Source: Zonotrichia leucophrys gambelii
Lineage: Eukaryota > Chordata > Aves > Passeriformes > Passerellidae
DNA length: 64,000 bases
Direction of reading: 5' to 3'
NCBI RefSeq assembly: GCF_028769735.1
Contig: NC_088171.1
Span: 69,953,216-70,017,215, forward strand
Shown here: piece after piece, positions 1 to 12,700 of the stretch
Position numbering within the stretch: position 1 is the stretch's first letter
How the letters are laid out: every line of letters begins with the position of its first letter
The notes under the pieces: model-generated
What the model was told of the DNA's origin: nothing
What the model saw: the letters and a program-made list of their open reading frames with translations, nothing else
Databases searched by the model: none
Program-made: the position numbers and the translations under genes

Positions 1-3000
1 TGTAGCTCTGAGGCTTTCCTGTTAGTACAAAGGACTGAATTTGAATGATTCAGAGGACTATATAAATATAATTTGAAATTTCTCCCTTGAAAAAGAAAAG
101 TAAGAGGAAAACATCCACCCCAGGTAGATAAACTTCCATGAACACTTTGCAGTCCATTTCAGAGACAGAATCAGTCTCATTGCAGCTGTACATTTCATTA
201 GTTACAAAAATGTAGTAAAGTTTCTCTCTCTCTTGTTTTGGCTAGAAGACATAGTCCTGACATGTGCTAATGACTGGCTAGGACAGAATATTATGTTATG
301 TTCTTGGAAAGACTTTTTAGGCTGTCCTGGATTTTCAGCTGTACAAGTTAATGTGAATTGTTAGGAAGACAAAATATCTAAAAAAATAAAAGAAATATTT
401 TTAGTTGGTTGATGAGGCAGCCAGGATCTCTTTTTTTCCTGTTCTCTACTGCAGTATCATGATGTGACAGCTAAGATTTTACATTTGCAACTTTGACAAA
501 GCACAAAGTAGGGGTAGTTAAGAGCCCCTGCACATGTGCCCAGTTTTCTCAGATGTGGTTTGAGCTCTGCCAACTTTTGTTTGCCATGACATCTATCCTG
601 GACATTTACTCCATCATTTCATCAATTTTGAGAGTTGGGTTGTACAGCAGTACTGGGCAGCTGTGCCATTGCTTGTAGCAGTGGAAAAGACTGCTGGAAA
701 TCTCTCAGGTTTTTGATGTTGAAAAATTTCAGAATACTTGCAATCCTGTAAAAAAACCCTAGAAACCTCAGATAATTCAACCAAACTTTGAGGAACAGTA
801 ATAGGAAGAAGGGAGCCATCCTTGTGGGAACTTGTTTAGCTGTTGCACTCTGGTGCATTCGTTCTTAGGTGCCTCATAAACTGAAAAGTAACAGATCAAT
901 GGGACTCACCAGTGGGGTCTCACAATGCTAAAAGGGAGGATTTTTCTGCCAGGTTACTCCCTGAAGGAGATATATTTTAACTGGAGGAGGTGGGAGTAGA
1001 AATTCATTGGGGCTTTCAAAGAAAGGTGGCCAGACAGAGGTTACCAGACAGCTGGCCAAGGACCACGTGTGTGTGCTGCGAAAGCATGGGTCAGGCTGAC
1101 ACCTGGAAAAACATGGAGGTTCTTAACAAAACTTCCCAAATCCTGAGGAATATTTTACATTTAGTGCAATTTGAAAGATGAGCAATGGCTACAGGATGAG
1201 TAGTGGGTGTGTTGTAATGTTATTCTCACCTTGGGAGCAGGGGGAAAGGTTTATCTGAGCAGGCTGCATGCAAAATGTTCAGAGTTACACCACTGTCAAA
1301 AGGATCAGCAACAAAATTATCACTAGCACTTAAAATGTCACCTCAGTCCCCATATGTATAGTTATTTATATATCACCTGTAAATGGCTTAGGAATTAAAA
1401 ATTTATTCACAGGAAAGAAAAACTTAGAAGAGCCAAGGGGAATAGAAAACCAAGCCTGCATTTCTAAAGCAATTTATGTTCCTAAAAATCCATGTCAGTA
1501 AGTGTCATGTGAGTTCTTACACAATTTTTGCAAATTGCTGCTATTGATTAGTAATAAAAAAGGCAATTGTGCCTTTGTACACACAACATACCTGCTCTAC
1601 TTCACATTTGGAGTTATACTGTAAAGTTTTTTTCAGAGATCAGATTGTGACTGATTCAGTTGAAATACTGACTGCATTAAACATCAACATGAATGATACA
1701 CAGTCTACCATATGGAGCCATATGTGAGCAAAAAAATTTAAACAAATAGGACACAAAACTTTGAGTGTTAGGAACAACTAAATCTGAAGTAATCCTTTAA
1801 TATCCCCTCTGTAGCAGAAGCTATTAATAGAAGTACTTTCACTTTTATTTTTGGCCTTGTTATTTTCTTTAGGTTTTCTTGAGGACTTAATTTGCTTTCT
1901 GAAAAACGCATGCTGATTTGTCACTCTTGGGAAATGCTGAGACTTCTTAGAGCAACACCAAAGCAGGGAGTTCAGTTTAAAACTAAAGGATAAATTTAGT
2001 GACATCAAAAGAAACAGTGATGTGGGGAACATCTGCAAATAAAGACATTCAGCTAGGTACTGACCTTTACATATCAGACTCTAATTGTAGGCAATCAAAA
2101 TTAAAAAATTGAAAGAGTTGTTCACCAAACATTTATTGTTGCTTTGACAAATAATATTAGACAGGGACATGGTAGTTCTCCAAATCAGTAGAATTCTTAC
2201 TCATATGGAGCAATTGAATCTGCAGGATTTTCCTATCTGTTCTTACTATGTAGAATTAGCTTATAAACACAAGAAACTAAACTATAAAAAGATAAGAAAA
2301 ATTAAGAAAGACAAAGCAATTATTAGAGCTCCTACTGTTTCCCCTTTAGACTTTCAAACCTGAGTACTCTAAAGGTATATGGGACAATGTATGATTACTG
2401 GGACATCTTGCAATCAAGAAATGTGAAAAACATTGAGAGAAACTTATTCCCCAAACTGAGCTTTTGGGTTAGAAATACTATTTATATGGTCTCTCTCTCC
2501 CTCATCAGAATTTTTTTTTCTGGAAGTTGATGCCAAAAATTGAAACCAGACTAAAAACTCATTGAGGAGAAAATGTTATTACCTCCCCAGCCACCCACTG
2601 GCTGTTCAAATAATATTGTATATATCTGTGCACTTCTGCATATTTATTGAATTTGTCAAGTTTTTGTTCCCAAGTAAAACTTATTGGCCCTGTCAAAAGT
2701 TCACCAGCTGCACAAGTGACTTTGATGGCCTGAGGAACAGCCCTGGCGCTAGCGTCATGGAAGAGCCTGTGGCTTTCCTCTCCCTTTTCCAGCTGAGATT
2801 GGTATGTTGATGCATGGGGCCCAGAGAAGATACAGAAGGAGGGAAATTGAAAAAATAATAAACAATAAAAATATAAATTACAGAAAGCGCTCACCAAGCC
2901 ATCCTGGTTTTATTATACGGCCTTGGGAAGGAATTTTGTATTTTCAATCAAACTATGTGGAATATGCATTGTAAACATTCTGCACCCACTGCTCAACATT

Positions 3001-3510
3001 TCTACGGCTTAGTAGGAGAAGAGCTGATAGGAATGTGGAGCGGTTTGCTACATGAGCCATGCAGTGTGACTGATGGGCTGTCACCTGGAAAGAATAGGGC
3101 TGGTAGGTGTCACCTCTTCAGATGGCAGAGGGTGGGAGCAGGACTGTGGGGATCTGGGACACAGAACAGGGAATTGGGCAGAAAAGCCCCTCTTGCAGGA
3201 AGGTGGTGATCAGCACCCTGGTACTAACATCTTTGGAGGGATACTAACATCTCCAAGGCAGGGAGAACAAAGAATGAAGACTTTGATAAAAAAATTTAGA
3301 TTAATCCATCTATCTTTTTGTCTTATGATCTAGGGGGCAACACTAGGCATATCTGTTGTGGCAGTCATCCATGCATTCACGCTTGTCTCATACGTTACAA
3401 GTAGAAAGTGGGGGTGGAAAAGAATAATGTAGACAAAAAATACTCTGTTTTGTCCCAGTAAATATGAGAGGCTGGAAATGTTCAACCTGTGGCTACTCTC
3501 TCCTCCTTAT
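1..3510 (-). other. GMDS: GMDS intron downstream of the exon (5' part of that intron)
   Basis: This is AT-rich intronic sequence. I looked for the following GMDS exon, expected to contain a KYYRPTEVDF-like stretch on the minus strand, and did not find it, so the intron continues past the left edge. The open frames present, including a 112-codon minus frame at 2559-2897, resemble no family I know and overlap an equally open plus frame. I see no recognisable transposon, only short homopolymer runs and CT-rich stretches near 220-235 and 2490-2520. Confidence 0.85.
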
Positions 3511-3516
3511 ACTTAC
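3511..3516 (-). other. GMDS: GMDS splice donor (GTAAGT)
   Basis: Directly after the last exon base the minus strand reads GTAAGT, the strongest form of the U2-type 5' splice site. It splits a Val codon as GT|G, so the next exon, outside this window, should begin in phase 2 and supply the rest of the Val codon before a conserved Trp. Confidence 0.94.
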
Positions 3517-3635
3517 ACAATGGTTTTCCCAATGTGCTTAAATGACTTTTCCACAAATTCACGGACGCTGTGGACCTCCCCAGTGGCTATGACAAAGTCC
3601 TCAGGCTCATCCGTTTGCAACATCAACCACATGGC
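3517..3635 (-). CDS. GMDS: GMDS internal coding exon (GDP-mannose 4,6-dehydratase), partial gene
   Basis: This exon encodes part of GDP-mannose 4,6-dehydratase, the NADP-dependent cytosolic short-chain dehydrogenase/reductase that converts GDP-D-mannose to GDP-4-keto-6-deoxy-D-mannose, the first step of de novo GDP-fucose synthesis. The minus strand reads [14 protein letters not shown], then [18 protein letters not shown], then KHIGKTI, followed by the first two bases of a Val codon: 119 bp, 39 codons plus GT. From memory this matches human GMDS at about residues 258-297 of 372, in the C-terminal substrate-binding part, with two differences seen (Thr for Asn in LQTDEP, Lys for Leu in SFKHIGK). 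The exon starts in phase 0 directly after a CTGCAG acceptor and ends in phase 2 before GTAAGT. There is no frameshift or stop. The catalytic Ser/Tyr/Lys region and NADP fold lie in exons outside the window. An intact exon with good splice sites argues against a processed pseudogene. The identification is very secure; the exon number is not assigned. Confidence 0.96.
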
Positions 3636-3660
3636 CTGCAGAAAGATAAACAAAGGCAGA
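3636..3660 (-). other. GMDS: GMDS splice acceptor and polypyrimidine tract
   Basis: On the minus strand the bases just before the exon read TTTGTTTATCTTTCTGCAG, a pyrimidine-rich tract ending in the invariant AG at 3637-3636. The next base opens the GCC Ala codon, which fits the protein match exactly and fixes the 5' exon edge. Confidence 0.93.
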
Positions 3661-6600
3661 TTCAGTGCACATGTAAGTGGCCTCTTTGGTACATGATATT
3701 GTATTACCGCATTTTTGATTTGGAAATAACTACACATACACACACATACCCCAAGCTGGGGAAATTAGCACTTTCTTTACACAGTGGCTATTAACCAGTT
3801 CAGTGCGACTCTGAAAAGAGTTCAATTATTTCTTATTACAGAAAACAGTCCTGTATTTGATTTTCAATTTGTTTCACAGCAGGAGTTTCTGCAGGGGAGA
3901 CTTTAATATGTTTACTTTTGAACACTGAGACTTGGTTTAGTGCTCATAAGCATGGATTCACTTGTTTAAAGCACTGCATGAATTGACATTGATATGGGGA
4001 AAATATCAAAATTTTGTAATGTTTCAGTCCAGAGTGCTGTTGTCTGTCTGCTACAGAATGATGTCAACCTCACTGAAGCATGAAAATGTGGGTCCTTTCA
4101 GCTGCTTCTTCTGCCACATTTGTTTTGCCTAAGCTGAGATTTTAATTAAGAGTAAGTATTTAAAAAGGTATTTAACCAAGTTAATCTGGTTTCCCTGCTG
4201 AATATGTGTTGAATGTTAATATTAAAGTACGGTAGAAGAAACTTTTCACACAGGAATGAGAAAACCCTGGTGGAAAAGTGACACAACCACTAACATCAGT
4301 TTCAGAGGACTGTTCATGCAGCAAGAGTTTCGCAGCATCTTTTGAAGCAAAACTTCATTTGATTGCCAACATATTTGCATTTCATGGGACCAGTTTTTAA
4401 TTCCCACAGCAATGTCTTTCACAGAGTCCTCTCCCACAAGCAAGTAAGGATGGGTGGGCGCCATCTCAGAGGGCAGGCCAGCTAAGTCAGCATGAAAGCT
4501 GGAAAGCAGATGGAAAAGAGGTATTCAAAGACATGTGTGACTTGTCTGAGATATCACCACAGGTACATTTCAATTTTCTGATGTGCAAGGCAGTGCTCTA
4601 GTGACTGGACTGTTTGATTGCATAGGAGCTGTAGGTGTACAGAATAATTATTACTTTAGATCAATCAAAATGATGCAAACACTTCATTTCCTTTGGAGAG
4701 GAAAAGGGAATACCTGTATGGCACGATCCTTGTTTAATAAATAACCAGAAAAGGGAAACAAAATAAATCAACTCTCTCTCCATATGGTAAAAAGCACTGT
4801 CATCCCCTCACATTGTAATCCATGATGCTATTTGCATTGACCTCTTCACATCAGCTTTAAAGAAAACAACTTTAGTAGGTCCCTTGATGGTAGTGGATAC
4901 TCTGCAAATCAGATTAATAAAAGCTCTGGGATAGCCCAGTTTCTCTTGGTAAATACCACCTGAAATATTCAATTTTTCCTCTCTATTCTCAATAAATCAG
5001 TGGTCTGCATAGCAAGGCAATACATTCCACTTAAATGGTTATAAGTGTGAGCCATTTTTCTTTACCGTTATTATTTTATGCATCTTCCAAAGTTGGGACA
5101 AGATTTTATTAACATGCTTCTTTTGAACTTTTTTACTTCTTGAATGTGCACGGAAAGCTCGGTTTTGGGCAACTGCTGTGTAAGTCCTTGACATAAATTA
5201 TAAATTGTGCTTTAGGGAGATGACCTGCTGGGCAGGACAATGGCAGCAACTTTATTTTTCCTTTCCAGGATTGAACATCCTAGCCAATGACGCAGAAATA
5301 CCCAAATGGCTGATGAAACTCATCTTGTGGGGAGGAGATGTCTTAACTTGTATCTCTCATATGAGCTTTTTTGGAACACTGGGGTTTCCCTGCTGATTTG
5401 AGAGGTCACCGTAAATCACCAGCTTCTGTTTCTTCATGACTGGACAAGCCTGCAAGATTCACAGTAGCAGCAGCTGCGCAGAAAGGTAAGAAGAGTATCT
5501 ATAAGATGAGCGCTTGATACTTTTGGTTCTCCCAGCCTAGTCCCTGATTTCACAGACCTTCAGGCTTCCTTAAGCAGTCCAGCTGAAAACAACACACTTT
5601 CTCGTATGAGAGGGCACTCTTTGGGCAAAAAAGGTTTTCCAACATTAGACAATCAGTCAATCAGGGGCAGTGGTACTTCTTCCAACTTTGGTGGATGTTT
5701 GCTGTACATAATGAACTTCTTTTCTTGCCTTGACATGCTTGTGTCAGTTACATTGGAGAGAGATACAATAACAACAAAATATCATTTATTGGTAAAATTC
5801 CCCCTTACCCAAAAATGCTACACTGGTTGACTGAATATGCAATTAGCATAAGCACCTGCTATTTACTATGTTGTTCAAGTAATATTAATATGTCTAAGTA
5901 GAAGCAGGATCAGACTTCCAACAATTTTTGCCACCCCTCCACTTTCAAACACCTCTGTATTGCAATTATTTTGACACAGTTTCAATGCCAAGAAGTTCAG
6001 TAATCCAGTGAGTATTTAAAATATTTACACATTACTTTTTGTATTAATATGAAATAGAGTTGAAAGTTTCCCTTTACTCTAAACCACACCCTACACTGAA
6101 GGAGGCAGCTGCAAAATACTAACAAAAACCAGCCTTTGACAGTGGGCCCAATGAGGTTTTATGAAGTTGGATTTATCAACTCTTGTCTACCATTTCAAAA
6201 AGCAAGCAATCAGTGTCTCAGCAATGCAACTTAAACTGCAGTGAATTTCAACAGGATCAGCTTAGAAATGATCAAACAATGCAGAAAGAGTTGCTAAAAG
6301 TGATTTTTGCTTCAAATCCTATCAGGAAAGAATGTTTAGATTAATGGTTACTTGAGAGTCTATCACTGTGGTTCTTTTATTTTTTCTGGCATTTACAGTT
6401 GTTGGCACTTAGAATTACCTCAATCCAATCAGGTATGAAAGAAATTAAAATGCTAAAAATTACAAAGTAAGTGATAGCTCTGTTTTGCTTTGAGGAAGGT
6501 GACCAAATGCTGTTGCTTTGAATGGGTCTGCGTGAACAGTCTGTAAAAAAATGCCAAGGCAAGCCAGAACACAGAAAAAACATTGAAGAAGTTCCACAGT

Positions 6601-8860
6601 CAAAATTATATTTCCTCAGGTACAGCCCTTGACAACCAATAAAACATCCATGTACAGGCAGTAGCTCTATCCTTTCCCTACATCTAGTGCCAGGAATGTG
6701 ATTCTCCTCACATCAGTCTAATAAAGGTCCTTGACCTATTAATTTCTAGGCATTTCCTTTAAGAATTCATATTGTACCAGACTCAAGTCTGAGAACGAGA
6801 GGAAGGGGGGTGATACAGCTCCAGGTTTATTTGTCATTACTGAATGGCTTACTGGTTTTAACAGAGGGGAAAAGCTTTGTTTAAATTTCCACTGAAAGTA
6901 ATTAATGGTTATTGACTGGCAAATGAAGAACAGGTGACACTCTGAATTAGAAGATAAATGATCTCATGTTCTAGCGTGATAATGGGTTAGTAATTGCTAC
7001 AAAGCCTCAGACTAGTGTGTCCCATCATAATGCTAGATCATGTCCAGAACACAAAGGCCTCTGTGTGAGAGGTATTCAGCCATTCACCTCCCGATCCAGC
7101 TGCAGAGTGATTTGCTCCATTTATTCTCTGATGGACTGCACAACCGAGGCAAAAGTTCACCATTCTCACCTTCCTGTTCACATGCTGAACCACCTGACCC
7201 ATGACATGGCTGAACTGGGATAAAAACATTGCCCAGCTTTGGCTCTTGGATATCTTTTAACCATCACAAGGTCATATATTTTAAGAAGTTTTCTGTTGCA
7301 GGAACTGAGAATTGAGGATTTTCCTGCATTTCTTTGTAAAGGCTTTTTTGGATGGGCTGACAGCAAGTAAAGAAATTACTTGTTTTCAGTTCTGCCACCC
7401 TCTCCCTAATTTTTTGCTCCGTCCAAATAACAAAATATGGGTAGATGTTTAAAAGGAGGAGAAAACTACCATGGAAACAATTTAGGCTTCAACTCTCTTA
7501 GTTAGACTCTTCCCTTAATGACAAAAGTGACAAACATATTTTTCATCTTTGAATTCTTTTTGGCTCTGGTCTAGCGAGTCACAAAGTCTAAAGGTACTTC
7601 TATGTCATTTACTTTCAAAGAGAGAAAGCTAAAAGGAGACATGTAACTAGTCTAGCAAGCAGACACACTTTTATGATTATGTGGACTAGGATATCTGTTC
7701 TGCATGCCTGAACTCCAGCCTCTGCCAAAATCTTTCCTCTTTCATCTTTCGCCTATACCCTTTTCTCTATATAAACCCCCTGCCAGTAGTAAGCACCATT
7801 TTTAAGCAACATACCCCAAACATGAACCAGTCTTCTCCCTGCCCAAATTTCTTTACTTATGCATTGTTTGCACCTGGGCTAGTAAGTGGGAAAAATCCAA
7901 GTTTGACTAACACAATCCCCACACAGATACATTTTATGCATGCCATTGCCACTATGGTTGTGATGTGTCTGCTCGTCTCGAGAATCTAGAGTATGTTGTA
8001 GATGTGTTTCACCATTAACTTCCAGTCTAGCACCCCAGTAAGAAAACATTTATTAACTGGGCTGTCATCCATGGGTAACAAAGATCCGGTAGTTGAGGTT
8101 ATGTTTAACTCCATATATTGAGACTTCTGTTTCACTCATCTGCTCTGGTACTATGTATAATTAAAATGGGCTCATAATCAGGTATCTTCCTATTCAAGAG
8201 CAAAAACAAATTCAACTTTTGTTATTTTAAATCAGTGGATAATTTCTGCTCTAGAAATAAAAGACTTTTGTTTTTTTTTTTTTTTTCAAAAGAATAAGTA
8301 TAAGGCCTTTTCATATGTCTCATCCAATTCAAGACCCAAAAGAGATATGACTGAACAGGTCCCACAATGGGATAAATGGAAATTTTCCTGTTGGTACTAG
8401 TTACTATTGCCTTGCACTGCTACATAGCAGCTTTTTCCAAGACCTATACTGTAAAAAAACCAACTTTCACATGTATTTCTAGGTGTTATCTCTAGTCAGA
8501 GAAATTCTGACTCTGTATTTGCCACACACGGAGAAAAAAAAATCAAACCAAATCAGTAATGTTTACTTTAGGAGATGGAAGAGATAGTTGCAGCCTGATG
8601 CATGGTGCATTGTCTGTGAGTTTCAGAGGCAAAGAAGCAGAGGCTGGTGAATGTCTAGCTCTACTTACTTATCACTGCGGAAGGAATGGGTTACCTCAAG
8701 GCTGTCAACAATCAGGGAGCAATTTCTGACTAAGTCATAAAACATCACCACCTGGAGAGACCCAATAGTACATTATCACCATTTACAGAAATTCTGTCTT
8801 TATGGTATTCCATACTCTATTGTCTAGAAGTGGGCAGAAGCATTCAGCGGGTTGGATAGG
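3661..8860. other. Intronic stretch, no gene seen
   Basis: AT-rich unique-looking sequence. It contains a short CA-rich stretch (3731-3748) and a 16-base T run (8271-8286). No open frame exceeds about 75 codons and none is recognisable. No transposon signature was seen. Confidence 0.7.
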
Positions 8861-8868
8861 GTAGTCTA

Positions 8869-9753
8869 GTGGTCCCAAACATAGCTATCCTGCTGGGGTC
8901 ACCACTGAGAAGGAGAATTGAGCATTTTGGGCCAAAGCATGATGAGCCTCTGCAGGGACATGGGAGCAAAGGAGAGCCTTCTCCCCATATGGCGAGCACA
9001 AAGGCCTGGCATGACTGCTGCTCCTGCGTGCATCATGAGGGACTGCTCCATTTGTGGCACAAAAGAGAAGGCTATTGTACCACCTCCCTCTCTGCATTGT
9101 CCCAGCTCAACTGCCCTGGCATTGATGGACACTGCTGGCATCTCCCGTGCCGAGCGACGTGTGGAGCTGTCCTGCCCACGCACTTCCTGCCGGCCTGGGA
9201 TGCGGAGCAGTTCCAGATGCCATCGCCCGGCTCTTCCTGACACAACCCAGCTGACTGGCTGTGGTTTCTCAAGCTGCTGCACAACTGACCACAATTGATG
9301 GTCGTGCCTCAGAAAAGTGAGACGGGGCATTGACTCAGAGCTCTGAAGCCAAACCGGCTCCCAGTTTATCTGTTTACTCACTTTTGGAGGGGCAGAGAAG
9401 GAAGAAAAGGTGCTGTGCTGCTTTGGGGTCTGAGTCACCCACATCTGATTGACTTCTGCGACTGTTAAAAGAGTAGGTGTGTCCTGGGTGTACCCCGTAG
9501 GCATCACAGTGTGTTGTATAAGGAGATTATGTAAAGACACAGTGAGACTTAGATATAATACACAGCAGAGGGGGAAAAAAATTTCCTTACACATGTTTTG
9601 CACACAGCAGGGGCACAGCACACATGGCTGAAAAACACCAGTGAAGCTGAAGCGCAGCACAAAAGTGCTGTGATCAGAGTAAATGGTAAGCTGTCCCTGC
9701 CTGACAGCCAACATACAAAAGTGTTGGGCATGATCCCATGCTCCCTGCCACAA
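8869..9753 (-). other. GC/CpG-rich block with a 284-codon open frame, origin unknown
   Basis: The minus strand stays open from an ATG at 9753 to a stop at 8899 (284 codons, starting MWQGAWDHAQHF), the longest frame in the window. Other frames on both strands are also open over 8869-9298, so GC richness explains part of it, but the frame runs on through the less GC-rich 9300-9753. A dense core at 9145-9230 holds nine CpGs in about 85 bp in an otherwise CpG-poor intron. The predicted peptide is Cys-, Ser- and Gln-rich and shows no domain, signal peptide or catalytic motif that I recognise. It could be a lineage-specific exon or ORF, a retropseudogene, part of an unrecognised LTR element, or a CpG-rich regulatory element. 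I assign no function. Confidence 0.45.
9145..9230. other. CpG cluster inside the GC-rich block
   Basis: Nine CpG dinucleotides fall in about 85 bp (around 9146, 9151, 9155, 9158, 9180, 9191, 9203, 9224 and 9228). The patch is too short to meet normal CpG-island length but contrasts strongly with its surroundings. It may be a small regulatory element or a recent insertion that has not yet lost its CpGs. Confidence 0.6.
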
Positions 9754-9760
9754 TGGGAGC

Positions 9761-12700
9761 TCAGTCTAGAGTAATGACTATTGCTTTAGTACATGTTTCT
9801 GACAATGTTATAGGTCAAGGCAAGCACGGCAGGGAGACTCTTGCCAAGGAAAACCACAGGGATGTGCTGCCAGGCATGCTGATACTCCCAAGAAGCCAGT
9901 GACAGCAGGAATATGGGAGTATGCATAATCAATGTATTACTAGGCTTCTCCCCCCCCTAAATTACAGCTCTTCTTGCTCAGCTACTTAAAAAACAAGGGT
10001 GCACACCCAATAAGAACCTTACTGGGCTGTCACAGTTTGTATTTGAAAGGCAAACATAAGTTCAGGATTAAAGCCATTGTCTACCATTGCAATTGGTGAC
10101 TCTTCACATGCTCAACCCTTTCTCAAAACCTCCAGCAACAGAGGTACTTCCCAAAAAGGGCAGGACACATGCCTCTTCCTTTCCTCTAAAGAGTCATCAT
10201 CCTGCTTTCTCAGATTACCAAAAATCACAGCATTGGTGCAAGATCTGTTGCTCAAGGAACCCCCATTCATGGAAAAACCCTTCTGAACACCATTTGAGTA
10301 TCTATCAGATCTCATCAGTCTAAATACATTTTGATATGCTTCTTCCTTAACTGTGTAATGCTGAACATAAGGACTCCAAAGTCTGTGCACAAAGTTTTTC
10401 CTTCAGCTGTGTCTTTTCTGCTCATGCAGAGGAGACATTGAGTACTTATGACATGGCAGCTGCTTCCATTCAGAAAAGTGACATTTGCAAACCATAGACA
10501 TTGCTGACACAAAAAATATAAAATGGGAACAGATTTGAGATGAAAACAATTTCCTCTGAGAGAAAAAACACATAGTTTTATAAGAAACAATGGACAATTT
10601 ACCTTAAGAATCCCAAGAAAGTAAACAAACAGCAAGTCTCTTAGGAGATAGTATGAGATAGGGACTAATTTTATAAATTTTCTCAGAATTTTTGAAGATT
10701 CACTTGAGAAATTTCCGCAGAAGCAATTTGAAGCATGCTTGCCTTTTTAGTCAAATTCTATGATTTGGCTCTAGAGCTGAACTTGTTCAGAGCACAGCTG
10801 TGTTCAGGTCCTATGATATTTTCTTTCAAGTTGAAAGAGTGTAGTTGATACATTCAAAGATAATAATCCAACAATTACAAAGTTACTAAGATAATAAAAT
10901 ACCTGATAATCTTTGTGGACCATCTCAAAGGAAAACAATATCAATGTCTTCTGAAACAAAAGCCCTCACATCTGTAGGAAATACTAGGAAATACTGTCTA
11001 ACTTCTCTCTCATAAGCAGATAGGTCAATTGTTTTACAGATCTCAGGGAGGACTCGTGAAACTTTAGTAGGCAGTTCTATTAATAAAAACCACAAGAATT
11101 ATAATCCAGATAAACCTTAAAGGTCAGCCTTCCCTGTTAACGCAACATGATGTTTCTCACATGGACCTCGGGTGAACACAAAGTTCTCATTGTGTTATCA
11201 AAAACTAGATTACTCCTTTTTTTTTTTTTCCCTTGTGTCACTGAATGTCAAAATATTGTTCTTTCAATATGTGGAAGTATTTGTATACAGTTTTATAACT
11301 GATCTTTAGTTGCTAGCTGGAGGCAAAAAAGAAACAGTAAAGCTGCTTGTTGGGAAACCTCAACCAACAATGAAAATTAATACAGTAATTTTTCCTGCCA
11401 AAAAGTTTTGAACAGATTTTTAGGTCCACAATGGTTTGTTTATTCTTCAAGTGGTTAGATTGGAAGTGACATGTGTGACACAAAGTAAATTAATGAAAAA
11501 ATACAGAAAGGATGCACATATGCTCTGTTTCTTTCATTTTAATTTTGGAGGATGCTGTCGCAATTGCTAACAAAGAGCTTATTTAAATTCTGTTTAAGAG
11601 AAAGGGGAAAGAAATTCAAAGCTAAAGAGAGAGGAAAAAATGGAAGAAAAATTTGAATTGAAGAAAGAATGCAAGAGTTTTAACTACTCAGATTTGAATG
11701 ACATTTACAAGACTATAGAACAAATACATGCTTCCCAGGCTCCACCTAGCAGACAATTCGGAAAGATATTTGACCCGCTTTCCCCGCCCTTTTTACCCTT
11801 CCAGAATTAATTTTCCCTGCTATTTTTATATGAATGTAAGACAAAATACCTCCTCACAAAGAGGCAGACTCCCATTTGACAGGATTACTCACCGCTAAAG
11901 TAAAGGGTTGTACCCAGGTTGCGGTGAGGGCAGAGAAGTCTTAGGGCCCCATGCCAGGAAGGGCTGGTTGGGGCCATGATCTAACCACAAGAAAATAGAT
12001 GAGGCTTTCAAGTCAAGCACTGGCATGTTCACTGGAGCAGAACTATCAGCCTCAGAATGGTGATCACAATGTAGATATTGATCACAAAATGTTTACAGTG
12101 CAACATTTGACTATAAAAAGATCCTGGTTCCTGCTTCTAACACCTGTTTACCTCCTATTTCTTTCCGGGATTGCTTAAGCACCTGCAGCAAAGCACAAGC
12201 TGACTTGTGCTCCTTCTGAGGGTGTAGAGGGACAGCATGACCTATGGGCCAAAGTACTGCCGATCTCCACAGAAACAAAAATGCTGTTGTCCATACCACA
12301 ACTCATAAAATTATTTTCTCTCTCCAAATCTTCCTTTCCTTTCCTCCTATCTGTCAAAACTGCCTCTGCAGCTTGTTAGCTTCCCTGCTGCAGGTTTGTA
12401 GGTCTGCCCAGTGCCTATCCAGTAACGGGCCCTGACTCAGGTTAAACCACTACTTGTACTCTAAAAAAATTGCTAAGAGCAGCAGAGAAGTGCCAGAGCA
12501 CAGGCAGATGGGCTCAGAGATAATGAAGCAGCACTTCACAATGTTTATACATGTTTGAGGGTATAACTGGGGAGGAAGAAGAATAATCTTTTAGGATTGT
12601 AAGAGTAACAAAGCAAGAGCACTGAGACAAAATTTATGGACAGTGTAATTGAAAAAAAAATGCAGGGAGAAAGAGTGAGTTAATAACATAAAATTAACCT

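Noticed and set aside
1..3510. Search for the following GMDS exon (KYYRPTEVDF-like)
   Set aside because: No matching sequence was found; it should lie left of the window.
8858..8875. GGTAGTCTAGTGGT, like the A box of a MIR SINE
   Set aside because: The SINE body and tail do not follow, so a chance match is more likely.
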